NCBI RefSeq assembly: GCF_004348265.1
Contig: NZ_SMNT01000052.1
Coordinates: 1-39,828 of the forward strand
Direction of reading: 5' to 3'
From: Methylobacterium segetis
Lineage (GTDB): Bacteria; Pseudomonadota; Alphaproteobacteria; Rhizobiales; Beijerinckiaceae
Length of the DNA stretch: 39,828 nt
How positions within the stretch are numbered: position 1 is the stretch's first letter; each line of letters begins with the position of its first letter. The notes below the pieces were generated by a model. The model saw nothing but the letters and a program-made list of their open reading frames with translations. It made no database searches and was not told where the DNA came from. This document shows positions 17,289 through 30,921 of the stretch, piece after piece. Made by a program: the position numbers and the translations under genes.

Positions 17289-17992
17289 GCCCACCCCCGC
17301 GTCAGTTCGAGAGCGTTCGACAGGTAGAAGCCGCTGTTGATCCGGTGCGTCCGGGCGAGCGCGAAGCCCGCGAGGTTCGGCTCGCGGTCGATTCGCTTGG
17401 CGAGGCCCCGCGTGGTGATCGGCACGATCGCCGGCGCCCGGTCGGATTTCGGGAAGAGCTTGCCGGCCGCGTGCATCAGCGTCAGCAGGGCGGTGCGCGG
17501 CGCCACCGTGAAGACGATCGAGCCGTTTGTCCGGCTGCCGAGCTCGGCGAGCGCCCGGGCGATGTCGCGGCCCGCATAGTGGATCAGCGAATCCATCGCG
17601 ACGACGTGGTCGAAGCGGCCGAGGCCGGGATCGAGCATGTCGCCGACGCGGAACTCGATCGCGCCCGCGCCGGCGACCGGCTCGGTCCGCTCGCGGGCGA
17701 GCCCGATCAGCGTCGGCGAGACGTCGATGGCGACGACGTCCGCCCCGCGGCGGGCCGCCTCCAGGCTGAGCGCGCCGGTGCCGCAGCCGGCGTCTAGGAT
17801 GCGCAGCCCGGTCAGATCCTCCGGCAGCCACGAGAGCAGCGTCCCGCGCATCGCGTCGCGCCCGGCCCGCACCGTCGTGCGGATGCGGCTCACCGGCGCG
17901 TCCGAGGTCAGCCGCGCCCAGGCCTCGACGGCGGTGCGGTCGAAGTAGGTCTCGAGCTGGCCGCGGCGGGCGGCGGAGGTGGGGCTCGTCAT
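17285..17992 (-). CDS. bchM: Magnesium-protoporphyrin IX methyltransferase
   Basis: 235 residues; transfers a methyl group from SAM to the propionate of Mg-protoporphyrin IX, preparing the substrate of AcsF. The SAM loop is ILDAGCGTGALSLEAARRGA (DAGCGTG at 67-73) and the following acidic VVAIDVSPTLI. DHVVAMDSLIHY and the C-terminal HRINSGFYLSNALEL match BchM. It begins 13 bases after the bchL stop and overlaps lhaA. Confidence 0.95.
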   Translation of the reverse strand: MTSPTSAARRGQLETYFDRTAVEAWARLTSDAPVSRIRTTVRAGRDAMRGTLLSWLPEDLTGLRILDAGCGTGALSLEAARRGADVVAIDVSPTLIGLARERTEPVAGAGAIEFRVGDMLDPGLGRFDHVVAMDSLIHYAGRDIARALAELGSRTNGSIVFTVAPRTALLTLMHAAGKLFPKSDRAPAIVPITTRGLAKRIDREPNLAGFALARTHRINSGFYLSNALELTRGWA

Positions 17993-18005
17993 CGGCCGGC
18001 GCTCC

Positions 18006-22583
<4,578 letters not shown>

Positions 22584-22609
<26 letters not shown>

Positions 22610-24140
22610 CGTACAGGGTCTCGATGGTGATGAGCGCGAGGGCGCGCTCGCGGGCGAAGCGCTCGGTGTTGGCGCGGGCCTTCCCGCGCACGAAGAACGG
22701 GATCTTCCTCAGTTCCTTCTCGGCCTCGGCCGCCCAGGCGATCGAGGCGGGCGCGGCGACGGTGACGGTGGTGACGGGCTCGGGCGGCACCGTGCGGGCC
22801 TTGCCGCCGAGATGCGAGGGCGCGGCGCCGTCGTGGAACTCCCGGTCCTCGCGGAACATGCCGAGGAGGTGCTCCTCCAGGCCCATCATCAGGGGGTGGA
22901 CGAGGGTGTCGAACAGGACGTTCGCCCCCTCGAAGCCCATCTGCGGGGAGGTGCGGGCCGGGAAGTCCTGCACGTGGACGGGCGCCGAGATGACGGCGCA
23001 GGGCAGCCCGAGGCGCTTGGCGACGTGGCGTTCCATCTGCGTGCCGAGGACGATCTCGGGCGCGGCCGCCTGGATCGCCGCCTCGACGTCGAGATAATCG
23101 TCGGTGATCAGCGCCTCGATGCCGTGCTCGGCCGCCTCCGCCCGCACCTCGCGGGCGAATTCCCGCCCGTAGGTGCCGAGGCCGACCACCGCGAAGCCGA
23201 GTTCGGAGCGCGCGACCCGGGCGGCGGCGAGCGCGTGCGTCGCGTCGCCGAAGATGAAGGCGCGCTTGCCCGTGAGATAGGTCGAATCGACGGAGCGCGC
23301 GTACCAGGGCGCCCGCGAGCCGTGCTCGGCGAGGACCGGCGCGGGGTCGAGGCCGGCCAGCGCGGCCACCTCCTCGACGAAGCGCGTCGTGGCGCCGAAG
23401 CCGATCGGCACCGTCTCGACCATCGGCTGGCCGAACGCCTTCTGCAGGTATTGCGCGGCCGCGCGGGCGATCTCGGGATAGAGCACGACGTTGAAGTCGG
23501 CCGCCCCGAGGCGGGCGAGATCGGTGGGCGAGGCGCCCATCGGCGCCGTCACGTTCACGTCGATGCCCAGGCGGTTCAGGAGTCCGCGGATCTCGGCGAC
23601 GTCGTCCCGGTGGCGGAAGCCAAGGGCGGTCGGCCCCAGGATGTTACAAAGGGGGCGCCGGCCCTCGGCGCCCAGGCGCGGGGCTCCTGGTGCGGGCGCT
23701 GGTCCAGACAGCGCGCGCACCAGTCGGTAGAAGGTCTCCGAGGCGCCCCAGTTCTCCTTCTTCTGGTAGGCCGGCAATTCCAGCGGGATGACGGGGATCG
23801 GCAGGTTCAGGGCCTTCGCGAGGCCGCCCGGATCGTCCTGGATCAGTTCCGCCGTGCAGGAGGCGCCGACGATCATCGCCTCGGGCCGGAAGCGCTCGTA
23901 GGCCTCGGCGCAGGCGCTCTTGAAGATCTCGGCCGTGTCGGCGCCGAGGTCGCGGGCCTGGAAGGTCGTGTAGGTGACCGGGGGCCGCGCGTCGCGCCGC
24001 TCGATCATCGTGAAGAGCAGGTCGGCGTAGGTGTCGCCCTGCGGCGCGTGCAGCACGTAGTGCAGGCCGCGCATCGCGGTGGCGACCCGCATGGCGCCGA
24101 TATGGGGCGGTCCCTCATAGGTCCACACGGTGAGCTGCAT
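22584..24140 (-). CDS. bchB: Light-independent protochlorophyllide reductase subunit B
   Basis: 518 residues. With BchN it forms the NifDK-like catalytic component that reduces ring D of protochlorophyllide. ATG 24140 ([20 protein letters not shown]) follows the bchN stop by two bases. The unusual aspartate ligand of the Fe-S cluster is at the expected D36 (APQGDTYAD). Other landmarks: [41 protein letters not shown] and the C-terminal [18 protein letters not shown] domain. Confidence 0.97.
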
Positions 24141-24142
24141 CG

Positions 24143-25933
<1,791 letters not shown>

Positions 25934-25956
25934 CTAACGCCCCATTCCTGCCCAGG

Positions 25957-25978
25957 GCCGGCCTCTCGATGGGCCGGC
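25957..25978 (-). other. Hairpin at the predicted 5' end of the bchF transcript
   Basis: GCCGGCC (25957-25963) pairs perfectly with GGCCGGC (25972-25978) around an 8-base loop. With the promoter predicted at 25987-26015, transcription would begin near 25980, so this stem would be almost the first thing in the mRNA. Such a 5' stem could slow RNA decay; this is an inference. Confidence 0.45.
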
Positions 25979-25986
25979 TCGAAAGG

Positions 25987-26015
25987 AGCCTAGGAATTGG
26001 CCCGACGAGTGTCAA
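25987..26015 (-). promoter_or_regulatory. Sigma-70-type promoter for bchF superoperon
   Basis: Reading the minus strand: perfect -35 TTGACA (26015-26010), 17-base spacer, -10 TAGGCT (25992-25987). The bchG promoter has nearly the same form (TTGACA-17-TAGCGT). The -35 box is part of a TGTC sequence that begins an imperfect PpsR-like palindrome. Confidence 0.65.
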
Positions 26016-26043
26016 CCACGCTTTACGTCAAGAGCGGATGACA
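26010..26043. promoter_or_regulatory. Two imperfect PpsR/CrtJ-like boxes in the bchF-ppaA gap
   Basis: Positions 26010-26027 read TGT-N12-ACG and 26026-26043 read CGT-N12-ACA, each one base away from the TGT-N12-ACA consensus of PpsR/CrtJ. The second is CGTC-N10-GACA. They share two bases instead of lying 8 apart, so binding is uncertain, but they cover the bchF -35 box. The rest of the 275-base gap holds no gene. Confidence 0.4.
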
Positions 26044-26092
26044 ATGTTCGCGGGACGGAAACGGCCGAGCATTGCCAAAGCCGCCAATCGGC

Positions 26093-26104
26093 GTATCGTG
26101 ATAC
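26093..26104. repeat. Palindrome GTATC-GT-GATAC upstream of ppaA
   Basis: A 5+2+5 inverted repeat about 100 bases before the ppaA start, in an otherwise AT-richer part of the intergenic region. It may be an operator; no known binding protein can be assigned from sequence. Confidence 0.35.
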
Positions 26105-26207
26105 CTGAAGTCGCCCCGCGAAGAGGGCGTGATCAATCCGGAAACCCCGTCTCGGCGCTGCACGTCGAAACACAGCAAGAAGCCGTCTGCGACATTGGGA
26201 GGGACCA

Positions 26208-27104
26208 ATGGACGACGTCAGGCGTTTCGGCGGCCGAATCGCCAAGGGGCATCTCGCGCAGGAGATGGCGCGGGCCTGCGAGCGCGAGGCTGAGGATCAG
26301 GCCGAATCCGAGGAGCCCGTGATCCGCGCGAACGGCCATCTCGCCCGCGTGGTCGAGGCCGAGATCATCCCCCGGCTCATGCTCGCGCACGCGCCGTCCG
26401 CTTCGTCCCCCCGCCCGTTCCTGAGGGGGGGCCGAAAGCCGACGCCGGCCGAGATCGCCACCTTCTCCGATCTCGTCCTCGCGCCTCCGGGCGAGGAGGT
26501 CGAGGACCGCATCGAGGCGCTGATCGCCGACGGCCTGAGCCTCGAGAGCCTCCTGCTCGACCTCCTCGCCCCGACGGCGCGCCATCTCGGATACCTCTGG
26601 GAGGAGGATATCTGCGATTTCGCGGATCTCACGGTGGCGATGGGTCGGCTGCAGCGGATCATGCACGACCTGTCCCTGCGCTACGCGGCCGAGACCTTCG
26701 ACCCTTTGCGCGGCCGTAACATCCTGCTGTGCCCCTGCCCGGGCGAGACCCACATCTTCGGGCTCTCGATTCTGGAACGGTTCTTCCGCGATGCCGGTTG
26801 GGATGTGGTCGGAACCGCCCTCGACGCCACGGCCGATCCGCTGGGTCGCGCCGCAGACGAGTGGTTCGACGTCGTCGGCTTCTCCCTGCACTGCGAGGTT
26901 CACCTGCCCAAGTTGACGGAAGCCGTGCACAACATTCGCCGGCGATCACACAATCCCGGCGTGCGCGTCCTCGTGGGCGGGGCGATTTTCGTGGACAACC
27001 CTGGCTTGGCGAAACTCGTCGGTGCCGACGCGACAGCGGCGGATGCGCGTTCCGCGGTGGCCATTGCCGAAAGCTTGCTTGATCTGCAGGCCAGAGCCTG
27101 CTGA
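26208..27104 (+). CDS. ppaA: B12-binding photosynthesis regulator PpaA/AerR
   Basis: 298 residues from ATG 26208 with a strong GGGAGGG box. The protein has a helical N-terminal half (LLDLLAPTARHLGYLWEEDICDFADLT, residues about 117-142) and a C-terminal cobalamin-binding domain. The base-off axial ligand is probably H182 in CPGETHIFGLSILERFF, followed by GTALDATAD and FSLHCEVHLPKL. In Rhodobacter, AerR binds cobalamin and modulates CrtJ, activating or relieving repression of pigment genes; PpaA is the equivalent name. It lies directly upstream of ppsR (35-base gap), the usual arrangement. A run of seven G residues at 26425-26431 lies within the coding frame. The name aerR would be equally suitable. 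Confidence 0.9.
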   Translation: MDDVRRFGGRIAKGHLAQEMARACEREAEDQAESEEPVIRANGHLARVVEAEIIPRLMLAHAPSASSPRPFLRGGRKPTPAEIATFSDLVLAPPGEEVEDRIEALIADGLSLESLLLDLLAPTARHLGYLWEEDICDFADLTVAMGRLQRIMHDLSLRYAAETFDPLRGRNILLCPCPGETHIFGLSILERFFRDAGWDVVGTALDATADPLGRAADEWFDVVGFSLHCEVHLPKLTEAVHNIRRRSHNPGVRVLVGGAIFVDNPGLAKLVGADATAADARSAVAIAESLLDLQARAC

Positions 27105-27139
27105 AAGACCCGCTCACCGACATCACAACCTGGTGATCA

Positions 27140-28591
27140 TTGACCAGTCTGGCGAGCACTGCCGCGCATGCAACCGCCGCGGCCCTACCCGAAACTCTCG
27201 GCGCCCTCGGCGGAGGCGCTGCGGGGCTCCTCGTTGCGGCCGCGATGGACCTGTCGCTCGTCATCGACGCGCAGGGCATCATCCGCGAGGCCGCCTTCGG
27301 CGAGGCCGATCTCGTCGCGGAGGGCTGCGAGGCCTGGGTCGGCCGTCGCTGGATCGACACGGTGACCGTGGAGAGCCGCCCCAAGATCAGCGCGCTCCTG
27401 CAGGATGCGGCGCCGAACACGGTGACGCGCTGGCGGCAGGTGAATCATCCGTCGAGCCGCGGCATCGACCTACCCGTGCGCTACGCCTCGATGCGCCTCG
27501 CGCCGGATGGGCCGATCATCGCGATCGGGCGGAACCTGCAGGCCACGGCGGCCCTGCAGCGGCGGCTCGCGGAGACGCAGCAGGCGCTGGAGCGCGACTA
27601 CCTGCGCCTGCGTGGGGCCGAGACCCGCTATCGCATGCTGTTCCAGCTTGCGAGCGAGCCCGTCCTCGTGGTCGACGCGAGCACCCGCCGCGTCAGCGAG
27701 GCGAACCCGGCCGCCGGGAATCTGATCGGGCGCCCCGAGAAGCGCATCCTCGGGCAGGACGTGGTCGATCTGTTCGACGCCAGCGCGACGCGCAGCCTCG
27801 AAGCGCTTTTTGCCGGCCTGCGGATCACGGGCCAGGCCGACGAGATCGTGGTGCGCCTCGCCAACGGCCGCGGCTCGACCCGGGTCGCCGCCTCGCTCTT
27901 CCGCCAGGAGAATGCGGCGAGCGCGCTCCTTCGGCTCAGCATCCCGAACGAGTCAGTGCGGAGCTCCCACCGCGCGGGCGGCTCGGTGCTCGAGGTGATC
28001 GCCGGGCTGCCCGAAGCGTTCGTGGTCACCGATCTGTCGCGGCGTATCCTGACCGCGAACAACGCCTTCCTCGACCTCGCGCAGCTCGCCACCGAGGAGC
28101 AGGTGCGGGGCGAGCCGCTCGAGCGCTGGCTCGGGCGCGAGGAGACGGAAGCCTCCGCGCTCTTCGCGACGCTGGCCGAGCACGGTTCGGTCCGCCATTT
28201 CGGCACGAGCCTGCGCGGGCAACTCGGCTCGGTGGAGGACGTTGAGGTTGCCGCCGTCGCCGTCCCCGGCGGCGATCACCCCTGCTACGGCTTCAGCATC
28301 CGCGGCGTGCCGCGCCGCGCCCTCTCCACGATCGTGGGCGGGCACGAGCTGCCGCGCTCGGTCGAGCAGATGACCGAGCTCGTCGGGCGGATCTCGATGA
28401 AGAATCTCGTGCGCGAGACGACCGACATGATCGAGCGCCTCTGCATCGAGGCGGCCCTGCGCATCACGCGCGACAACCGGGCCTCCGCGGCGGAGATGCT
28501 CGGCCTCAGCCGCCAGGGACTCTACGCTAAGTTGCGCCGCTACGGCATCGGCGATCTTGACACTCTCGACGGAGCCGATGCCGAGACATGA
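27140..28591 (+). CDS. ppsR: Transcriptional regulator PpsR/CrtJ
   Basis: 483 residues: an N-terminal PAS-like domain (about 35-145), a linker helix (QRRLAETQQALERDYLRLRGAE, about 150-175), two further PAS domains (about 175-275 and 285-400) and a Fis-type helix-turn-helix at the C-terminus, ASAAEMLGLSRQGLYAKLRRYGI. PpsR represses bch, crt and puc genes under oxygen by binding TGT-N12-ACA pairs; such pairs are found just downstream. Start is a TTG at 27140 without a clear ribosome-binding site; the next in-frame ATG (27245) would cut off only a variable leader, so the start is uncertain. Cysteines are C63, C382 and C435; C435 (RLCIEAAL) lies where Rhodobacter has its redox cysteine near the HTH. 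Confidence 0.93.
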   Translation: MTSLASTAAHATAAALPETLGALGGGAAGLLVAAAMDLSLVIDAQGIIREAAFGEADLVAEGCEAWVGRRWIDTVTVESRPKISALLQDAAPNTVTRWRQVNHPSSRGIDLPVRYASMRLAPDGPIIAIGRNLQATAALQRRLAETQQALERDYLRLRGAETRYRMLFQLASEPVLVVDASTRRVSEANPAAGNLIGRPEKRILGQDVVDLFDASATRSLEALFAGLRITGQADEIVVRLANGRGSTRVAASLFRQENAASALLRLSIPNESVRSSHRAGGSVLEVIAGLPEAFVVTDLSRRILTANNAFLDLAQLATEEQVRGEPLERWLGREETEASALFATLAEHGSVRHFGTSLRGQLGSVEDVEVAAVAVPGGDHPCYGFSIRGVPRRALSTIVGGHELPRSVEQMTELVGRISMKNLVRETTDMIERLCIEAALRITRDNRASAAEMLGLSRQGLYAKLRRYGIGDLDTLDGADAET

Positions 28592-28598
28592 CACCGAG

Positions 28599-28614
28599 GG
28601 TCTCCAAAGAGACC
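28599..28614 (+). other. Short hairpin after ppsR
   Basis: GGTCTC-CAAA-GAGACC, a perfect 6-base stem starting 7 bases after the ppsR stop. There is no T-run, so termination is doubtful. It lies just before the PpsR boxes and could partly insulate bchG from ppsR transcription. Confidence 0.4.
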
Positions 28615-28617
28615 GTC

Positions 28618-28635
28618 TGTCAATTCGCGATGACA
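28618..28635. promoter_or_regulatory. PpsR/CrtJ operator, distal box
   Basis: TGTC-AATTCGCGAT-GACA is a perfect match to the PpsR/CrtJ consensus TGT-N12-ACA, including the extended TGTC/GACA arms. It is separated by exactly 8 bases from a second perfect box, the arrangement known for cooperative PpsR binding. Confidence 0.85.
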
Positions 28636-28643
28636 CCCAAATC

Positions 28644-28661
28644 TGTCTATAGATATTGACA
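28644..28661. promoter_or_regulatory. PpsR/CrtJ operator, proximal box
   Basis: TGTC-TATAGATATT-GACA, again a perfect palindrome. Its right arm is the TTGACA that serves as the predicted -35 element of bchG, so bound PpsR would block RNA polymerase directly. Confidence 0.85.
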
Positions 28662-28684
28662 GTGCGGCGGCCGGAAAATAGCGT
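28656..28684 (+). promoter_or_regulatory. Promoter of the bchG operon
   Basis: -35 TTGACA (28656-28661), 17-base spacer, -10 TAGCGT (28679-28684). The start codon of bchG is at 28691, only 6 bases after the -10 box, which would give a transcript with essentially no leader. TATAGA at 28648-28653 is an alternative -10 box but lacks a good -35. Confidence 0.55.
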
Positions 28685-28690
28685 CGGCCC

Positions 28691-29575
28691 ATGGCAACGC
28701 CGGCCCCTAGCGCACTCATCGAGCTCCTGAAGCCGATCACGTGGTTCGCGCCGATGTGGGCCTTCGCCTGCGGGGTCGTTTCCTCAGGCCAATCCCCGCA
28801 GGGTCAGTGGCCGGTGATCGCTGCCGGAATCGTGCTCGCGGGCCCGCTCGTCTGCGCCACGAGCCAAGCCGTCAACGACTGGTACGACCGCCACGTCGAC
28901 GCCATCAACGAGCCGGACCGACCGATTCCCTCCGGGCGCATGCCCGGACGCTGGGGCTTATACGTCGCCGCCGCCTGGACGCTCCTCTCGCTCGCGGTCG
29001 CGGCGGCCCTCGGGCCCTGGATCCTCGGCGCCGCCCTGTTCGGCCTCGTCCTCGCGTGGCTCTACAGCGCCCCGCCCCTGCGGCTGAAGCAGAACGGCTG
29101 GTGGGGCAATACGGCGGTCGCGATCTGCTACGAGGGGCTGCCCTGGTTCACGGGAGCGGCCGTGATGGCCGCCTCCATGCCCGACCGGCGCATCCTCGTC
29201 CTCGCCGCCCTCTACTCCATCGGCGCCCACGGCATCATGACGCTGAACGACTTCAAGTCCGTCGAGGGCGATACCCGCACCGGCATCCGCTCCCTGCCCG
29301 TCCAGCTCGGCACCGACCGGGCCGCGCTGTTCGCCTGCTGGGTGATGGCGCTGCCGCAGGTGGCGGTCGTCCTCTGCCTGCTCGCGTGGCAGCGGCCCTG
29401 GCATGCGGGGACGGTCGGCCTGCTGCTTCTCGGCCAGCTCGTCCTGATGCGCGCCCTCCTCGCCGCGCCGCGGGCGAAGGCCGCCTGGTACAACGGCACC
29501 GGAACCACGCTCTACGTGATCGGCATGCTGGTCGCCGCCTTCGCCCTGCGGCCGCTCCTCCAGGGGGGCGCCTGA
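28691..29575 (+). CDS. bchG: Bacteriochlorophyll synthase (geranylgeranyl/phytyl transferase)
   Basis: 294 residues, UbiA-type membrane prenyltransferase that esterifies bacteriochlorophyllide a. First aspartate motif NDWYDRHVD (62-70) followed by INEPDRPIPSGR; second motif LNDFKSVEGDTRTGIRSLPVQLG. About eight or nine membrane segments. The core begins at LIELLKPITWFAPMWAF, so ATG 28691 fits. There is no clear ribosome-binding site between the predicted promoter and this ATG. It heads the operon bchG-pucC-bchP-tspO-orf119. Confidence 0.96.
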   Translation: MATPAPSALIELLKPITWFAPMWAFACGVVSSGQSPQGQWPVIAAGIVLAGPLVCATSQAVNDWYDRHVDAINEPDRPIPSGRMPGRWGLYVAAAWTLLSLAVAAALGPWILGAALFGLVLAWLYSAPPLRLKQNGWWGNTAVAICYEGLPWFTGAAVMAASMPDRRILVLAALYSIGAHGIMTLNDFKSVEGDTRTGIRSLPVQLGTDRAALFACWVMALPQVAVVLCLLAWQRPWHAGTVGLLLLGQLVLMRALLAAPRAKAAWYNGTGTTLYVIGMLVAAFALRPLLQGGA

Positions 29576-30909
29576 TGCAAGCGGCCGGCTTCTCCTGGGC
29601 GCAGATCGCGCGACTCGGCCTCGTGCAGACCGCCCTCGGCGCGGTCGTGGTGCTGATGACCTCGACCATCAACCGCGTGATGGTCGTCGAGCTCGCGCTC
29701 CCGGCCATCGTCCCGGGCGCCCTCGTCGCCCTCCACTACGCGGTCCAGGTGCTGCGCCCGCGCTGGGGCTACGGCTCGGATGTCGGCGGGCGGCGCACGC
29801 CCTGGATCGTCGGCGGCATGGCCGCCCTCGCCCTCGGCGGATTCGGCGCGGCCTGTGCCACCGCCCTCTGCGAGGTGGATCGCACTGCAGGCCTCGCGCT
29901 CGCCGTGCTCTCCTTCCTCACCGTCGGCATGGGCGCCGGGGCGGCCGGCACCTCGCTCCTCGTGCTGCTCGCCACCGGCGTCGAGGCGCGCCGCCGGGGG
30001 GCGGCGGCCACCATCGTCTGGGTGATGATGATCGCGGGCTTCGCGGTGACGGCGCCGCTCGCCGGCCATTTCCTCGATCCGTTCTCGGGCGCCCGCCTCG
30101 TCGCGGTCTCGGGCGCGGTCTCGGCCATCGCCTTCGCGGTGGCCTGCCTCGCCGTCATCGGCGTCGAGCCCCACCGCCCCGCCGAGGCGCCGGCGCCGGA
30201 GCGCAAGCCGCCCTTCCTGCAGGTCCTGGCGCGGGTCTGGGCCGAGCCGCAATCGCGGCGCTTCACCGTGTTCATCTTCGTGGCCATGCTCGCCTACAGC
30301 GCGCAGGAGCTGATCCTCGAGCCCTTCGCCGGGCTCGTCTTCGCCATGAGCCCCGGCGTCACCACGAAACTCGCCGGCCTGCAGCACGGGGGCGTGCTCG
30401 CCGGCATGCTGTTCGTGGCCGGCGTGACGATGGGCATCGGCGGCCCCGTGCTCGGCTCGCTGAAGCTCTGGACCGCGATCGGCTGCGCCGGATCGGGCGC
30501 CGCGCTCGTCGGCATCGCCGGAGGCGGCCTCGTCGGGCCGGACTTTCCCCTGCGAGCCCTCGTCTTCGCCCTCGGGCTGTTCAACGGCATCTTCGCGGTC
30601 GCGGCCATCGGCTCGATGATGGCGCTGGCCGGCGCCGGCGGCGAGGCCGAGCGCGGCACGCGCATGGGCGTCTGGGGGGCCGCCCAGGGCGTCGCCTTCG
30701 GAACGGGCGGCTTCCTCGGCACCGTGGCGGTCGATCTGACCCGCCTCGCCATGCCGGAGCCCGTCCACGCCTACGCGGCCGTCTTCACCGGCGAGGCCCT
30801 CCTCTTCGTCGCTGCGACCGTGATCGCGCTCCGCGTCGAGCACGCCGCCGAGACCCGGGTGCCCCGCGCCCGCCGCGCCGCGATCCTGCGGTTCGAGCCC
30901 CGCTTCTAG
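29575..30909 (+). CDS. PucC-family membrane protein (Bch2/ORF428 type)
   Basis: 444 residues, about twelve membrane segments. The ATG at 29575 shares a base with the bchG stop (TGATG). Landmarks: QIARLGLVQTALGAVVVLM, STINRVMVVELALPAIVPG, RWGYGSDVGGRRTPWIVGGM and AYSAQELILEPFAGLVFAM. The position between bchG and bchP is that of ORF428 in Rhodobacter, a PucC/LhaA relative thought to handle bacteriochlorophyll delivery or complex assembly. It is a paralogue of lhaA at 15849-17288, sharing the NRVMxVEL motif. Confidence 0.9.
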   Translation: MQAAGFSWAQIARLGLVQTALGAVVVLMTSTINRVMVVELALPAIVPGALVALHYAVQVLRPRWGYGSDVGGRRTPWIVGGMAALALGGFGAACATALCEVDRTAGLALAVLSFLTVGMGAGAAGTSLLVLLATGVEARRRGAAATIVWVMMIAGFAVTAPLAGHFLDPFSGARLVAVSGAVSAIAFAVACLAVIGVEPHRPAEAPAPERKPPFLQVLARVWAEPQSRRFTVFIFVAMLAYSAQELILEPFAGLVFAMSPGVTTKLAGLQHGGVLAGMLFVAGVTMGIGGPVLGSLKLWTAIGCAGSGAALVGIAGGGLVGPDFPLRALVFALGLFNGIFAVAAIGSMMALAGAGGEAERGTRMGVWGAAQGVAFGTGGFLGTVAVDLTRLAMPEPVHAYAAVFTGEALLFVAATVIALRVEHAAETRVPRARRAAILRFEPRF

Positions 30910-30921
30910 AGGAGTCCCGCC

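Noticed and set aside
26425..26431. Run of seven G residues in ppaA as a frameshift or slippage site
   Set aside because: The reading frame is open and domain-consistent on both sides, so no programmed or accidental frameshift is needed.
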